This document shows positions 1 to 8,291 of a DNA stretch of 64,000 nt, piece by piece. The notes beneath the pieces are model-generated. The model had not been told where the DNA came from and searched no databases. It saw only the letters and a list, made by a program, of their open reading frames with translations. How positions within the stretch are numbered: the first letter of the stretch is position 1; every line of letters begins with the position of its first letter. The stretch comes from Pseudomonas sp. Irchel 3H7 (GTDB taxonomy: Bacteria; Pseudomonadota; Gammaproteobacteria; Pseudomonadales; Pseudomonadaceae), in NCBI RefSeq assembly GCF_900187605.1, contig NZ_FYEA01000007.1, positions 333,303 through 397,302 of the forward strand. Reading direction: 5' to 3'. The translations under genes and the position numbers were made by a program.

Positions 1-403
1 GGCGCTGGTGCAGGGCTTGAAGCGACGGCGGCAAGATAAAGATCGAGCGTGCTTGCGGCATCAGCTTGCGCACTTGCTCGGCGCCTTGCCAGTCGATTTC
101 CAGAATCAGGTCGTGACCTTCGTCCAGCGTCTGCTGCAGGCGGCTTTGCGAGGTGCCGTAGAAGTTGCCGAAGACTTCGGCGCGTTCGAGGAAGTCGCCA
201 TGCTCGCCCATCTTCACAAACTCTTCGCGGGTCACGAAGTGATAGTTCACACCGTCCACTTCACCCGGACGCATGGCGCGGGTGGTGTGCGAAACCGAAA
301 CGCGAATTTCCGGTATGGCATCGGTCAAAGCCTTGACCAGGCTGCTTTTGCCCGCGCCCGATGGCGCGGAAATGATGTACAGGGTGCCGGTGCTGTGGGT
401 CAT
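1..403 (-). CDS. gmk: Guanylate kinase, 3' end outside window
   Basis: Converts GMP and ATP to GDP and ADP in purine nucleotide synthesis, in the cytoplasm. Only the first 134 residues are visible; the gene runs off the left edge (family length about 205 residues). The P-loop SAPSGAGKSS lies at about residues 12-21, followed by the GMP-binding stretch with SHTTRAMRPGE and the tyrosine of NYHF. The ATG at 401-403 follows a purine-rich stretch (GTAAGG). yicC lies directly upstream on the same strand with a 12-base gap, the usual yicC-gmk arrangement, so the two are probably co-transcribed. Confidence 0.95.
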   Translation of the reverse strand, partial: MTHSTGTLYIISAPSGAGKSSLVKALTDAIPEIRVSVSHTTRAMRPGEVDGVNYHFVTREEFVKMGEHGDFLERAEVFGNFYGTSQSRLQQTLDEGHDLILEIDWQGAEQVRKLMPQARSIFILPPSLQALHQR

Positions 404-415
404 GTCGGGGTTGCC

Positions 416-1279
416 TTACTCAATATTCTGCACTTGTTCACGCATCTGCTCGATCAACACCTTGAGGTTGACGGCGGCCTGGGTGCTGCGCGGGTCGAAG
501 GCCTTGGAGCCCAATGTGTTGGCTTCGCGGTTGAGTTCCTGCATCAGGAAATCAAGGCGGCGTCCGGCCGCACCGCCGGACTTCAGTACCCGGCGCACTT
601 CGATGATATGGGTGCTCAGGCGATCCAGTTCTTCGGCCACATCGCTCTTTTGCGCGAGCATGACCATTTCCTGTTCGAGGCGCTGCGGATCAAGCTCGGC
701 CTTCATGTCGGTGAAGCGGTCGAGGACTTTCTGGCGTTGGGTGGCGAGCATCTGCGGTACCAGTTCGCGCAGGGTCACCACGTCTTCTTCAATGGAAGTC
801 AGGCGCTCGTTGATCAAGCGTGCCAGCTCCGCGCCTTCGCGCTCGCGGCCGGCCTTCAACTCTTTCAGGCCTTGATTGAACAGGGCCAGCGCGTCGGCGT
901 TCAATGCCTGCGGGTCAGTCGCGTCGCCCACCAGTACGCCAGGCCAGGCGAGCACTTCCAGCGGATTGAGTGCGGCGGGATTGTTGATCAGGCCGGCAAT
1001 GGTTTCGGCCGCAGCGACCAGCTGCGCGGCGCGCTCGCGATCGATTTGCAGGGTTTTGCCGGTACTTTCTTCGGTGAAACGCAGGGTGCATTCGAGTTTG
1101 CCCCGCGACAGGCCCTGGCGCAGCGCTTCACGCACCGCGCCTTCGAGGTCGCGAAACGTCTCCGGCAAACGCAGGTGGGGTTCCAGATAGCGGCTGTTGA
1201 CCGAGCGCAGTTCCCAGCTCAGGGTGCCCTGGGCGCCGGCTTTTTCGACGCGGGCGAAGGCGGTCATGCTGTGCACCAT
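416..1279 (-). CDS. yicC: YicC family endoribonuclease
   Basis: YicC/YloC family protein, 287 residues. Members form a barrel-like oligomer and cut RNA; E. coli YicC promotes small-RNA turnover. The start is placed at the ATG at 1277-1279 because it gives the family N-terminus MVHSMTAFARVEK and the family length; the 42 further in-frame codons upstream do not look like family sequence. The C-terminal half contains the conserved region with GRRLDFLMQELNRE near residue 240, followed by NTLGSK. It is divergent from rph, with a 268-base shared promoter region at 1280-1547, and is followed closely by gmk. Confidence 0.95.
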   Translation of the reverse strand: MVHSMTAFARVEKAGAQGTLSWELRSVNSRYLEPHLRLPETFRDLEGAVREALRQGLSRGKLECTLRFTEESTGKTLQIDRERAAQLVAAAETIAGLINNPAALNPLEVLAWPGVLVGDATDPQALNADALALFNQGLKELKAGREREGAELARLINERLTSIEEDVVTLRELVPQMLATQRQKVLDRFTDMKAELDPQRLEQEMVMLAQKSDVAEELDRLSTHIIEVRRVLKSGGAAGRRLDFLMQELNREANTLGSKAFDPRSTQAAVNLKVLIEQMREQVQNIE

Positions 1280-1547
1280 GGCGGTGACCTCGCAATGCAG
1301 ATCGGCGCAGCAGATGTTCCGCAGGCTCGATATCAATGAATTTAAGCCGACTGGCAGCAAAGGCGCAGGATTGTAGCGCAGTGCGGCGAATGCGCCCAAA
1401 CACACGGTGTGACAAAGGGCTGCAGCCCGTCGGTAATGGGTGTTTCAGGGCCTTCGATCGTCGCCCGGATTTTTTAACGAGTGCCCAGGCGCGGTGCAGC
1501 GCTCTATAATGCTCGGCAGTTTTCCGTCCCCAGTACAGGTATTCCCT

Positions 1548-2270
1548 ATGAAACGTCCAAGTGGTCGCGCTGCCGATCAGCTCCGCTCGATCCGCATTAC
1601 CCGCAACTACACCAAACACGCCGAGGGATCTGTACTGGTCGAATTCGGTGATACCAAAGTCATCTGCACCGTCAGCGTCGAAAACGGCGTGCCGCGCTTC
1701 CTCAAAGGTCAGGGCCAGGGTTGGTTGACTGCCGAGTACGGCATGCTGCCGCGCGCCACTGGCGAGCGTAACCAGCGTGAAGCGAGCCGTGGCAAGCAGG
1801 GCGGCCGCACTCTGGAAATCCAGCGTCTGATCGGTCGTTCCCTGCGCGCTGCGCTGGACATGTCCAAGCTGGGCGACGTGACCCTGTACGTCGACTGCGA
1901 CGTGATCCAGGCTGACGGTGGCACGCGCACCGCTTCCATCACTGGCGCCATGGTTGCCCTGGTTGATGCGCTGAAAGTGATCAAGAAGCGCGGCGGCCTG
2001 AAGGGCGGCGATCCGCTCAAGCAAATGATCGGTGCGGTATCGGTCGGCATGTATCAGGGCGAGGCCGTGCTGGATCTGGACTATCTTGAAGATTCCGCCG
2101 CCGAGACTGACCTCAACGTGGTGATGACCAGCACCGGTGGTTTCATCGAAGTGCAGGGCACTGCCGAAGGCGCGCCGTTCCAGCCTGAAGATCTCAATGC
2201 CATGCTGGAACTGGCCAAGCAAGGCATGAACGAAATCTTCGAACTGCAAAAGGCTGCACTGGCCGACTGA
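1548..2270 (+). CDS. rph: Ribonuclease PH
   Basis: Phosphorolytic 3'-5' exoribonuclease that trims tRNA 3' ends, 240 residues, a normal length. The start ATG at 1548 gives the family N-terminus MKRPSGRAADQLRSI. Visible family signatures are VLVEFGDTKVIC, EYGMLPRATGERN and the basic stretch KQGGRTLEIQRLIGRSLRA used for tRNA and phosphate binding. Upstream in-frame codons (from 1440) have no family similarity. A small membrane protein gene follows 28 bases downstream and is likely co-transcribed up to the hairpin at 2692. Confidence 0.96.
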   Translation: MKRPSGRAADQLRSIRITRNYTKHAEGSVLVEFGDTKVICTVSVENGVPRFLKGQGQGWLTAEYGMLPRATGERNQREASRGKQGGRTLEIQRLIGRSLRAALDMSKLGDVTLYVDCDVIQADGGTRTASITGAMVALVDALKVIKKRGGLKGGDPLKQMIGAVSVGMYQGEAVLDLDYLEDSAAETDLNVVMTSTGGFIEVQGTAEGAPFQPEDLNAMLELAKQGMNEIFELQKAALAD

Positions 2271-2298
2271 GCAGATTGATAACTGCAAGGAGGACGCG

Positions 2299-2667
2299 AT
2301 GAGTGACGAGCAAGAGCTGCTGCCCAAGCCGAGCCAGGAGGTTCGCCAGTGGGCGATGTTTTGTCACTTGTCCGCCTTGTTGGGGATCTGGATACCGTTC
2401 GGCAATTTGATCGGGCCGTTGATCCTGTGGCAAATGAAGCGCGAGACAGACCCGTTCATTGATGCTCAAGGCAAGGAGGCGCTGAATTTTCAGATCACCG
2501 TCGCCATTGCTTCATTGATCTGCTTCTTGCTGATGGTGCTGATCATCGGGTTCTTCCTGTTGGGGATACTGGCGATTGGCGCACTGGTTTTGACGATCAT
2601 CGCCGGTGTGAAAGCCAATGAAGGTTTTCCTTACCGATATCCGTTTACCTGGCGGCTGATCAAATAA
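2299..2667 (+). CDS. DUF4870 domain small membrane protein
   Basis: 122-residue inner-membrane protein of the DUF4870 family; the function is not established. The N-terminal stretch RQWAMFCHLSALLGIWIPFGN and the motif DPFIDAQGKEALNFQIT (about residues 50-66) are typical of the family. Two or three hydrophobic segments are visible (about 20-45 and 66-105). A strong ribosome binding site, AAGGAGG, precedes the ATG. It is placed after rph and before a clear terminator, so it is the last gene of the rph transcript. Confidence 0.85.
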   Translation: MSDEQELLPKPSQEVRQWAMFCHLSALLGIWIPFGNLIGPLILWQMKRETDPFIDAQGKEALNFQITVAIASLICFLLMVLIIGFFLLGILAIGALVLTIIAGVKANEGFPYRYPFTWRLIK

Positions 2668-2691
2668 GAAGCTCGCAAAGTTCTAATACCA

Positions 2692-2718
2692 ATGCCCTGA
2701 CCCGTCAGGGCATTTTTA
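2692..2718 (+). terminator. Rho-independent terminator after the rph operon
   Basis: The stem TGCCCTGA-cc-TCAGGGCA is followed by TTTTTATTT. It lies 25 bases after the DUF4870 gene and closes the rph transcript. Confidence 0.85.
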
Positions 2719-2722
2719 TTTA

Positions 2723-3023
2723 TGCAGCATAATTAATCGCTATTGTATGTAGGAATAATCTGGTTGCGATGACGGGTCCTATTGTTTGCGCATATACACT
2801 TTTAGTCACAACTGCATCGGCTTAGTTAGGATTCATGTCCTTGGAATCAAGTCCGACGATTGTTAAAGTTGCTCGGCTAATATTTCTTCTGAAATATTAA
2901 GATATGTTCAAGCCAACGAAGGCTCTTGAATTTCCGAGTAATCAGTGTTGAGACAATCAGCCTGTTCAGGGGCGGACGAAGGTAAAAAATTCGCCTCTGA
3001 ATAAATAGCCAAGAATAATCCCA
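2723..3023. promoter_or_regulatory. AT-rich gltS upstream region with a 9-bp inverted repeat
   Basis: There is no gene in this 300-base gap. It is AT-rich and carries a perfect inverted repeat, TAATATTTC-ttct-GAAATATTA, at 2878-2899, about 125 bases ahead of gltS. There is no T-run on either side, so an operator is likelier than a terminator. I cannot assign a regulator. Confidence 0.45.
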
Positions 3024-4232
3024 ATGATTCAGCTCGATTTTTACGGAACGCTTGTGGCCGCTTCCTTAGTACTTCTACTGGGGCGCGGGCTCGTTATGCG
3101 TGTTGGCTTCATGCGCAGTTACAATATTCCTGAACCTGTCGCAGGTGGCTTGGTAGTTGCCTTGGTTTTGTTATTGCTGCGAACGTTCGATATTGAAATT
3201 CGTTTTGATACTTCCCTGCAAACACCTTTAATGCTGGCCTTTTTTGCCACTATCGGTCTGAGCGCCGATTTCGCCAGCCTGAAGAAGGGCGGGCGCATCG
3301 TGGGGATCTTCCTGCTGGCCGTTACCGGGCTGTTGGTGGTGCAGAACGCGATGGGAATCGGGCTGGCAAAAATGCTCGGGCTCGACCCATTGATGGGGTT
3401 GCTGACCGGCTCGATCACCCTGGCGGGCGGTCACGGTACCGGTGCTGCGTGGGGCACGGTATTCAGTGAGAAGTATGGTCTGGCCTCTGCCTCCGAACTG
3501 GCGATGGCCTCTGCGACGTTTGGTCTGGTACTGGGTGGTTTGATTGGTGGACCGGTCGCGCGTTTGCTCATCAAGCGTGTGGAAGTGCCCGATTGCAATC
3601 AACAGGAAGCACCACGATTGCCAAAGGGTTTTGAGCAGCCGAACAAAGAGCGCTCGATCACGCCATTTTCGTTTGTCGAAACCCTGGCTCTGATTGCCGT
3701 GAGCTTGCTGGCGGGCAATCTGTTGAATGGCCTGTTGCACGGGACTGCGTTCGAGTTACCGACGTTTGTTTGTGTGCTGTTTGTCGGCGTAGTGCTGCGC
3801 AACGGTCTTTCAGCACTGGGCTTGTATCAGGTGTTTGAGCGTGAAGTCTCGGTGCTGGGCAATGTCAGCCTGTCGTTGTTTCTGGCGATCGCCCTGATGT
3901 CGCTCAAGTTGTGGGATCTGGCCGCGCTTGCGCTGCCGATCTTCATCATTCTGGCGATGCAGGCCATGGTCATGGCGCTGTTCGCGATTTTCGTGACATT
4001 CCGGGTGATGGGCCGCAACTATGATGCTGCCGTGCTGGCGGCGGGGCATTGCGGTTTTGGCCTGGGCGCCACGCCGACTGCCATTGCCAACATGCAGGCC
4101 GTGACGCAGCGCTACGGCCCCTCGCAGATCGCGTTTCTGGTGGTGCCGATGGTCGGAGCGTTCTTCATCGACATTATCAATGTCATCGTGATCAAGCTGT
4201 ATTTGGCCTTACCGTTCTTCGCGGCAGTCTGA
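3024..4232 (+). CDS. gltS: Sodium/glutamate symporter GltS
   Basis: Inner-membrane Na+-coupled glutamate uptake carrier, 402 residues, the normal GltS length. It is hydrophobic throughout with about ten membrane segments. The two re-entrant-loop signatures typical of the family are visible: GSITLAGGHGTGAAWG (about residues 130-145) and the mirrored GHCGFGLGATPTAIANM (about residues 341-357). It is transcribed alone, between the hairpins at 2692 and 4261. Its ribosome binding site is weak, with only AAGAAT ahead of the ATG. Confidence 0.93.
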   Translation: MIQLDFYGTLVAASLVLLLGRGLVMRVGFMRSYNIPEPVAGGLVVALVLLLLRTFDIEIRFDTSLQTPLMLAFFATIGLSADFASLKKGGRIVGIFLLAVTGLLVVQNAMGIGLAKMLGLDPLMGLLTGSITLAGGHGTGAAWGTVFSEKYGLASASELAMASATFGLVLGGLIGGPVARLLIKRVEVPDCNQQEAPRLPKGFEQPNKERSITPFSFVETLALIAVSLLAGNLLNGLLHGTAFELPTFVCVLFVGVVLRNGLSALGLYQVFEREVSVLGNVSLSLFLAIALMSLKLWDLAALALPIFIILAMQAMVMALFAIFVTFRVMGRNYDAAVLAAGHCGFGLGATPTAIANMQAVTQRYGPSQIAFLVVPMVGAFFIDIINVIVIKLYLALPFFAAV

Positions 4233-4260
4233 ATTCGATCCTGTCTGGAAGTGACGCATA

Positions 4261-4296
4261 AAAAATGCCCGTATCTTGCGATATGGGCATTTTTTG
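4261..4296. terminator. Bidirectional terminator between gltS and crc
   Basis: The stem AAAAATGCCCGTATC / GATATGGGCATTTTTT (one G-T pair) has A-runs before and T-runs after it, so it can end both the gltS and the crc transcripts, which converge here. Confidence 0.85.
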
Positions 4297-4312
4297 TACT
4301 GCGAAACGACGC

Positions 4313-5092
4313 TTAGATGGTCAGCGTCCAGTCGTAGTCGACGATCAGCGGCGCATGCTGCGAGAACCGCGGTTGACGTGGCAGGCGTGCGCTGCGTACG
4401 AAGCGTCGCAGGCCTGGAGTCAGGATCTGGTAATCGAAGCGCCAGCCCAGATTGAGCATCTCGGCCTGTTCGTTGTCCGGCCACCAGCTGTACTGGTCGC
4501 CTTCGCGGCTGACTTCGCGCAGGGCATCGACATAGCCCATGTTGCCGACAATCTCGTCCATCCAGGCGCGTTCTGGCGCCAGGAAGCCCGGGGATTGCTG
4601 GCTGTCGCGCCAGTTCTTGATGTCGAGCTTCTGCTGCGCCACGTACAGCGAGCCACAATAAATGTACTCGCGACGTTTGCGTCGCTGTTTGTCCAGGTAC
4701 TTGCCGAAGTCGTCCATGAGCTTGAACTTCTGGTTCAAGTCCTCATCGCCGTTCATCCCCGAAGGGAGCAGCAAGGTGGCAATACTGACTTTGTCGAAAT
4801 CTGCTTGCAGGTAGCGCCCGTAGCGGTCGGCCGTCTCAAAACCGAGACCGCTGATGACAGCCTTCGGTTGCAACCGCGAGTACAAAGCCACGCCACCTTG
4901 GGCAGGGACTTCAGCATCGCAGGCATAAAGGAAGTAGCCATCCAGTTGGAAGGCTGGGTCATCCAGTTCAAAGGCGGAGGCACGGGTGTCCTGCAGGCAG
5001 ATGACGTCGGCATTCTGTGCTTGCAGCCAACTGAGCAAACCACGCTCGACTGCAGCCTGAATACCATTGACGTTCACACTGATGATCCGCAT
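4313..5092 (-). CDS. crc: Catabolite repression control protein Crc
   Basis: 259-residue protein with an exonuclease III fold. In pseudomonads Crc acts with Hfq to block translation of mRNAs bearing A-rich catabolite motifs. Sequence evidence that it is Crc and not an active nuclease: the ExoIII metal-site region G-D-x-N is replaced by CGSLYVA, and the catalytic S-D-H near the C-terminus reads SQHAPL, while the fold landmarks SVNVNG and ICLQDTR are kept. The start at 5090-5092 gives the standard N-terminus MRIISVNVNG; 12 upstream in-frame codons are excluded. It is divergent from pyrE, the usual neighbour of crc in Pseudomonas. Confidence 0.95.
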   Translation of the reverse strand: MRIISVNVNGIQAAVERGLLSWLQAQNADVICLQDTRASAFELDDPAFQLDGYFLYACDAEVPAQGGVALYSRLQPKAVISGLGFETADRYGRYLQADFDKVSIATLLLPSGMNGDEDLNQKFKLMDDFGKYLDKQRRKRREYIYCGSLYVAQQKLDIKNWRDSQQSPGFLAPERAWMDEIVGNMGYVDALREVSREGDQYSWWPDNEQAEMLNLGWRFDYQILTPGLRRFVRSARLPRQPRFSQHAPLIVDYDWTLTI

Positions 5093-5114
5093 AAATGGCC
5101 CCAAAAATCGCGTG

Positions 5115-5147
5115 CGTGTATGATACACGGCGTCAAGCTAATTAGCT
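5115..5147. promoter_or_regulatory. Two palindromes in the crc-pyrE divergent promoter
   Basis: CGTGTAT-g-ATACACG (5115-5129) and the uninterrupted AGCTAATTAGCT (5136-5147) sit side by side in the 82-base spacer between crc and pyrE. Their position suggests operators. No regulator is assigned. Confidence 0.4.
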
Positions 5148-5174
5148 AAATCCGTGGTATTTGGGGTTTTTTTC

Positions 5175-5819
5175 ATGCAAGCGTATCAGCGCGATTTCAT
5201 TCGTTTTGCCATCGATCGCGGCGTTTTGCGCTTCGGTGAGTTCACCCTGAAGTCCGGGCGCACCAGTCCTTACTTCTTCAACGCCGGCCTGTTCAACTCG
5301 GGTTCGGCCCTGGCACAGCTGGGGCGTTTCTACGCTGCAGCCATTGCCGAAAGCGGCATTCCTTTCGACGTCCTGTTCGGCCCGGCCTACAAAGGCATCC
5401 CGTTGGCGGCGACCACTGCCGTCGCGCTGGCCGAGCATCACGGCCGTGACCTGCCATGGTGCTTCAACCGCAAGGAAGCCAAGGCTCACGGCGAAGGCGG
5501 CAGTCTGGTCGGCGCGCCGTTGACCGGTGACGTGCTGATCATCGATGACGTGATTACCGCCGGTACGGCAATCCGCGAAGTGATGCAGATCATCGCTTCC
5601 CAGGAGGGTGCCAAGGCCGCTGGCGTGCTGATCGCCTTGAACCGTCAGGAGCGTGGCAACGGTGAGTTGTCGGCGATTCAGGAAGTCGAGCGCGACTTCG
5701 GCATCCCGGTGATCAGCATTGTTTCGCTGAATCAGGTGCTGGAATTCCTCGCTGACGATCCGCAGCTCAAGCAGCACCTGCCAGCCGTAGAAGCCTACCG
5801 CGCCCAATTCGGTGTCTGA
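5175..5819 (+). CDS. pyrE: Orotate phosphoribosyltransferase
   Basis: Converts orotate and PRPP to orotidine 5'-monophosphate in pyrimidine synthesis; 214 residues, the normal length. The PRPP-binding signature VLIIDDVITAGTA lies at about residues 119-131, and the N-terminal family stretch KSGRTSPYFFNAG is present. The start ATG at 5175 is chosen for the family N-terminus MQAYQRDFIRFA; seven in-frame codons upstream are excluded. It is followed by a terminator, so it is probably monocistronic. Confidence 0.96.
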   Translation: MQAYQRDFIRFAIDRGVLRFGEFTLKSGRTSPYFFNAGLFNSGSALAQLGRFYAAAIAESGIPFDVLFGPAYKGIPLAATTAVALAEHHGRDLPWCFNRKEAKAHGEGGSLVGAPLTGDVLIIDDVITAGTAIREVMQIIASQEGAKAAGVLIALNRQERGNGELSAIQEVERDFGIPVISIVSLNQVLEFLADDPQLKQHLPAVEAYRAQFGV

Positions 5820-5826
5820 CGACGAG

Positions 5827-5853
5827 AAGCCCTGTGAAGACAGGGCTTTTTTG
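5827..5853 (+). terminator. Rho-independent terminator after pyrE
   Basis: The stem AAGCCCTG-tgaaga-CAGGGCTT runs into TTTTTT, seven bases after the pyrE stop codon. Confidence 0.85.
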
Positions 5854-5868
5854 TCACTGTCAAAAGCA

Positions 5869-6738
5869 TTAATCACGCAGGCGCAGTGCGCGCAGTAACG
5901 CATCAACCTGGCCAAAAGCATCTTGCTGCCACTGTTCCGGTGTTCGGTCTTCCAGGATCTGGCTATCTTCTACGAATCGTCTTACTGACACGGGTCCGTA
6001 ACCTCCAACGACGTCAAATTTTTCATTGATGTGAAGGAAGCCCTGCTCACCGTTTCCCGTTGCGAGAACGGGCTGACACTCATCAGCGAGCGCTTCTATT
6101 CCTCCAGGGAAATTGCGCACGCAATAATAAATGTCATAAGCATCTTTCTGTTTGTACCTGCCATTTAGCGCGAACCCTTTCATCGCCAACAATGCAGGGA
6201 TTGAACAAACAGCGACCTCGACGCGATTCGTCCCACCCATTGGCATGGGGCCCTCAATCGCAACCATTTGATAAAATCGCAGCGCCAGATCGGCCCCGTC
6301 AGCACGCTGAACTGCAAACTCGGTGAGAATAGGTGGCTTGTTCTGGATGATTTGGGCGTCACGTGGCATCAGGAAGTCCACGATTACATCTATAGCAACC
6401 CTTTCGTCCTGCGCGGGTACTTGGCGGACGAGTTGAAAACGGCGTAATTCCCCTCTCTGCTCGTACCCGTTACCCATAAGGGCCTCAACTAACGTTGCGT
6501 ATTCCCCATCGCCGAGAGCTTCTGCATCTAGGCTCAAATCCACATCGAGCGTGCCAACGTGTTGCATATCTTCATTTGCAAGCAACAACCATGGCACGGC
6601 ACCGCCGATCACCACGAATTTACCTTTGAAGCTACCCAGTATCTGCCCCATTTCAACAAGTACCGTCTTCACGGTCTTCGTTGTTCGATCGTCATAATCC
6701 GAAGCTGACTGGGGTTCTTGAGGGATCAGAGCGGCCAT
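5869..6738 (-). CDS. AbiEii/AbiGii-like nucleotidyltransferase (putative toxin)
   Basis: 289 residues. It carries the nucleotidyltransferase-fold signature of AbiEii/MenT-type proteins: FVVIGGAVPWLL (about residues 40-51) followed by TLDVDLSLD with the paired aspartates (about 63-71). A second conserved segment, MKGFALNGRYKQKDAYDIYY (about 190-209), matches the K-x-x-R-x-K-D-x-x-D-I motif of the family. Its start overlaps the end of the upstream AbiEi-like gene by 13 bases, the usual toxin-antitoxin coupling. AbiE systems are known as phage-abortive type IV toxin-antitoxin pairs; the activity of this pair is inferred. It lies in an island between pyrE and argB. Confidence 0.7.
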   Translation of the reverse strand: MAALIPQEPQSASDYDDRTTKTVKTVLVEMGQILGSFKGKFVVIGGAVPWLLLANEDMQHVGTLDVDLSLDAEALGDGEYATLVEALMGNGYEQRGELRRFQLVRQVPAQDERVAIDVIVDFLMPRDAQIIQNKPPILTEFAVQRADGADLALRFYQMVAIEGPMPMGGTNRVEVAVCSIPALLAMKGFALNGRYKQKDAYDIYYCVRNFPGGIEALADECQPVLATGNGEQGFLHINEKFDVVGGYGPVSVRRFVEDSQILEDRTPEQWQQDAFGQVDALLRALRLRD

Positions 6739-7784
6739 ATGAGTTTTTCCTCGCGCAAGTGTTCCGCTGCTTCCTTGCCGCGCTCACCAGCAACACTCAG
6801 ATCCAGATAAGTCTGAACCGGGCTCGTGCATAAGATGCCTGGAGCAGGTTCAATGGTATCTAGCAGTAGGCCTTCGTCTTGGGTGACATTGATGACGACA
6901 TTTTCGCCTTTCGAAGCAGGAACGAGCTTCAATGCGTTGATCAGTTTTTCCAGCCCTTCATTATCTGCATAGAAAAAACTCGAGTTTATTCGTGCATAGG
7001 GCGCGAGCCATTGGGCAGCAGAAAATGAAGAAAAAACTGCGCTTCCACTGCTCCGGTCGCTAAGCGCATTGCGCGCTGCTTCTTGCAAAGCATGTCCATG
7101 TAGTGTGGTGTAAAACGTTTTACGCGCAGCCACGGGTGGTTCATAAACTTCAACCCATGCATCAAGCAGCGCAGTCGGGTCAGATAGCTGTACTCCTTCG
7201 CTCGTTGCTTTGGCCCATTCTCTGTCCAGTAGTGCTTTGCGTACATTACTCACTTGACCCAGACTCGCTCCAGCGGCTTCGGAAAGCTCTACGACGCGCC
7301 ACGTATGTTCTGGCTTTTGAAGCATGGTGTGCATGATTCGGGCGGATTTAGGCTTGAAGAGAAACTTCAACTCTCTGCGCTCTGTAGCCGGTCTGTCTGT
7401 AACTTGGTGATCAATGAAAACACCGTCGAATGCGATCCAGCAGTTGCCTTCCAGATCGAGATAACCGACGCTCTTTTCGCGACAAAGCTGCCTCGCGGCA
7501 GGCGAAAGATAGGGCGCTATGAGGATGGGAGTGGCACCTACGGATGAGTCACAAGCATAGTCGCGTAGCTGGAGAATCGCTGTGCTGACAAATCGTGGCT
7601 GCCCATTCGCTTTCACTTCGCAAATCAGGCGGTGGGGCTTTCCGGATACCCTGGTTTCTACAATGAAGTCAGGATTCCAGCGATTTGCAGGCGGGGCGGA
7701 TTTCAGCGCCTCTACTACCAGAATAGGAATTCTGTTCAGGAGATCACTTAGTTTTTCTCTTGAGAGGTTATGTAGATTTTTCAT
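6726..7784 (-). CDS. AbiEi-like antitoxin/regulator with nuclease-like N-terminus
   Basis: 352 residues, the first gene of a two-gene operon with the nucleotidyltransferase. The N-terminal half has DFIVETRVSGKPHRLICEVKANGQPR (about residues 39-64; here D, E and the E-V-K triad resemble a PD-(D/E)XK nuclease core). The middle segment, HTWRVVELSEAAGASLGQVSNVRKALLDRE (about 160-189), reads as a winged helix-turn-helix. The C-terminal half resembles AbiEi effector domains, with TSPVQTYLDLSV near residue 324. Known AbiEi proteins repress their own operon through the winged helix; the inverted repeats upstream at 7827-7866 fit that. The nuclease assignment is inference. Confidence 0.6.
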   Translation of the reverse strand: MKNLHNLSREKLSDLLNRIPILVVEALKSAPPANRWNPDFIVETRVSGKPHRLICEVKANGQPRFVSTAILQLRDYACDSSVGATPILIAPYLSPAARQLCREKSVGYLDLEGNCWIAFDGVFIDHQVTDRPATERRELKFLFKPKSARIMHTMLQKPEHTWRVVELSEAAGASLGQVSNVRKALLDREWAKATSEGVQLSDPTALLDAWVEVYEPPVAARKTFYTTLHGHALQEAARNALSDRSSGSAVFSSFSAAQWLAPYARINSSFFYADNEGLEKLINALKLVPASKGENVVINVTQDEGLLLDTIEPAPGILCTSPVQTYLDLSVAGERGKEAAEHLREEKLIWPL

Positions 7785-7826
7785 TGCTATCGACCTTTTC
7801 AGCGAATGTTGAAAATAGACATTCTG

Positions 7827-7866
7827 GTGAAATTTGTCGATATTTCACTGAAATATAGTATTTCAG
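7827..7866. promoter_or_regulatory. Nested inverted repeats ahead of the AbiE-like operon
   Basis: Two inverted repeats abut and share one base: GTGAAAT-n8-ATTTCAC (7827-7848) and CTGAAATA-tag-TATTTCAG (7848-7866). They lie 43-82 bases upstream of the start at 7784. AbiE operons are known to be autorepressed through inverted repeats in their promoters, so this is the likely operator. Confidence 0.55.
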
Positions 7867-7907
7867 CATTTGTTGAACAAGCTTGAAATAGTGGAGCTGC
7901 CGCTGTC

Positions 7908-8291
7908 TCAGCGGAGACTCCGCCATTTAAGGGCGATTTTTGCCGCAATCAGCCCGTTGAACAGTGCCAAAACCAGGAGCACCCACACGACCATCACGTA
8001 AAGGGTACTGCTCACGTCGAAGTTCCAAAGATCCAGTGTGCTAGTACTCAAGATGCGAATGGCCGAGGGTAGGTTGACGTAAAACAGCCCCACAAACGCG
8101 CACGTCAACGGCAGCGCCCGCGAATAAAACGCCTTCCCTACTTTCTCTCGACTTCGCCTTCGGCTCTGTGGGCCAGACTGGTATTCATCCAGCGCCAACG
8201 CTTCACTGAGCGCCGGCCACGCCAGATTGAACATGAACGTGGTCAGGGTCAGCAGCAAGCCACTGACCGCGACGATGTCACTGAACGGCAT
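7908..8291 (-). CDS. Small membrane protein, last gene of a three-gene cassette
   Basis: 127 residues, not recognised. It has three hydrophobic segments: about residues 8-26, 60-80 and 98-120, separated by a basic loop rich in Arg and Ser (SRRRSREK, about 43-50). That pattern suggests an inner-membrane protein. Its start codon lies inside the last codons of the upstream gene (14-base overlap), so the two are translationally coupled. The function is unknown; it could be the membrane component of a small defence or stress cassette, but nothing in the sequence proves it. Confidence 0.6.
   Translation of the reverse strand: MPFSDIVAVSGLLLTLTTFMFNLAWPALSEALALDEYQSGPQSRRRSREKVGKAFYSRALPLTCAFVGLFYVNLPSAIRILSTSTLDLWNFDVSSTLYVMVVWVLLVLALFNGLIAAKIALKWRSLR

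Noticed and set aside
4313..5092. Annotation as active exonuclease III
   Set aside because: Metal and catalytic positions (G-D-x-N, S-D-H) are replaced; context and length match Crc.
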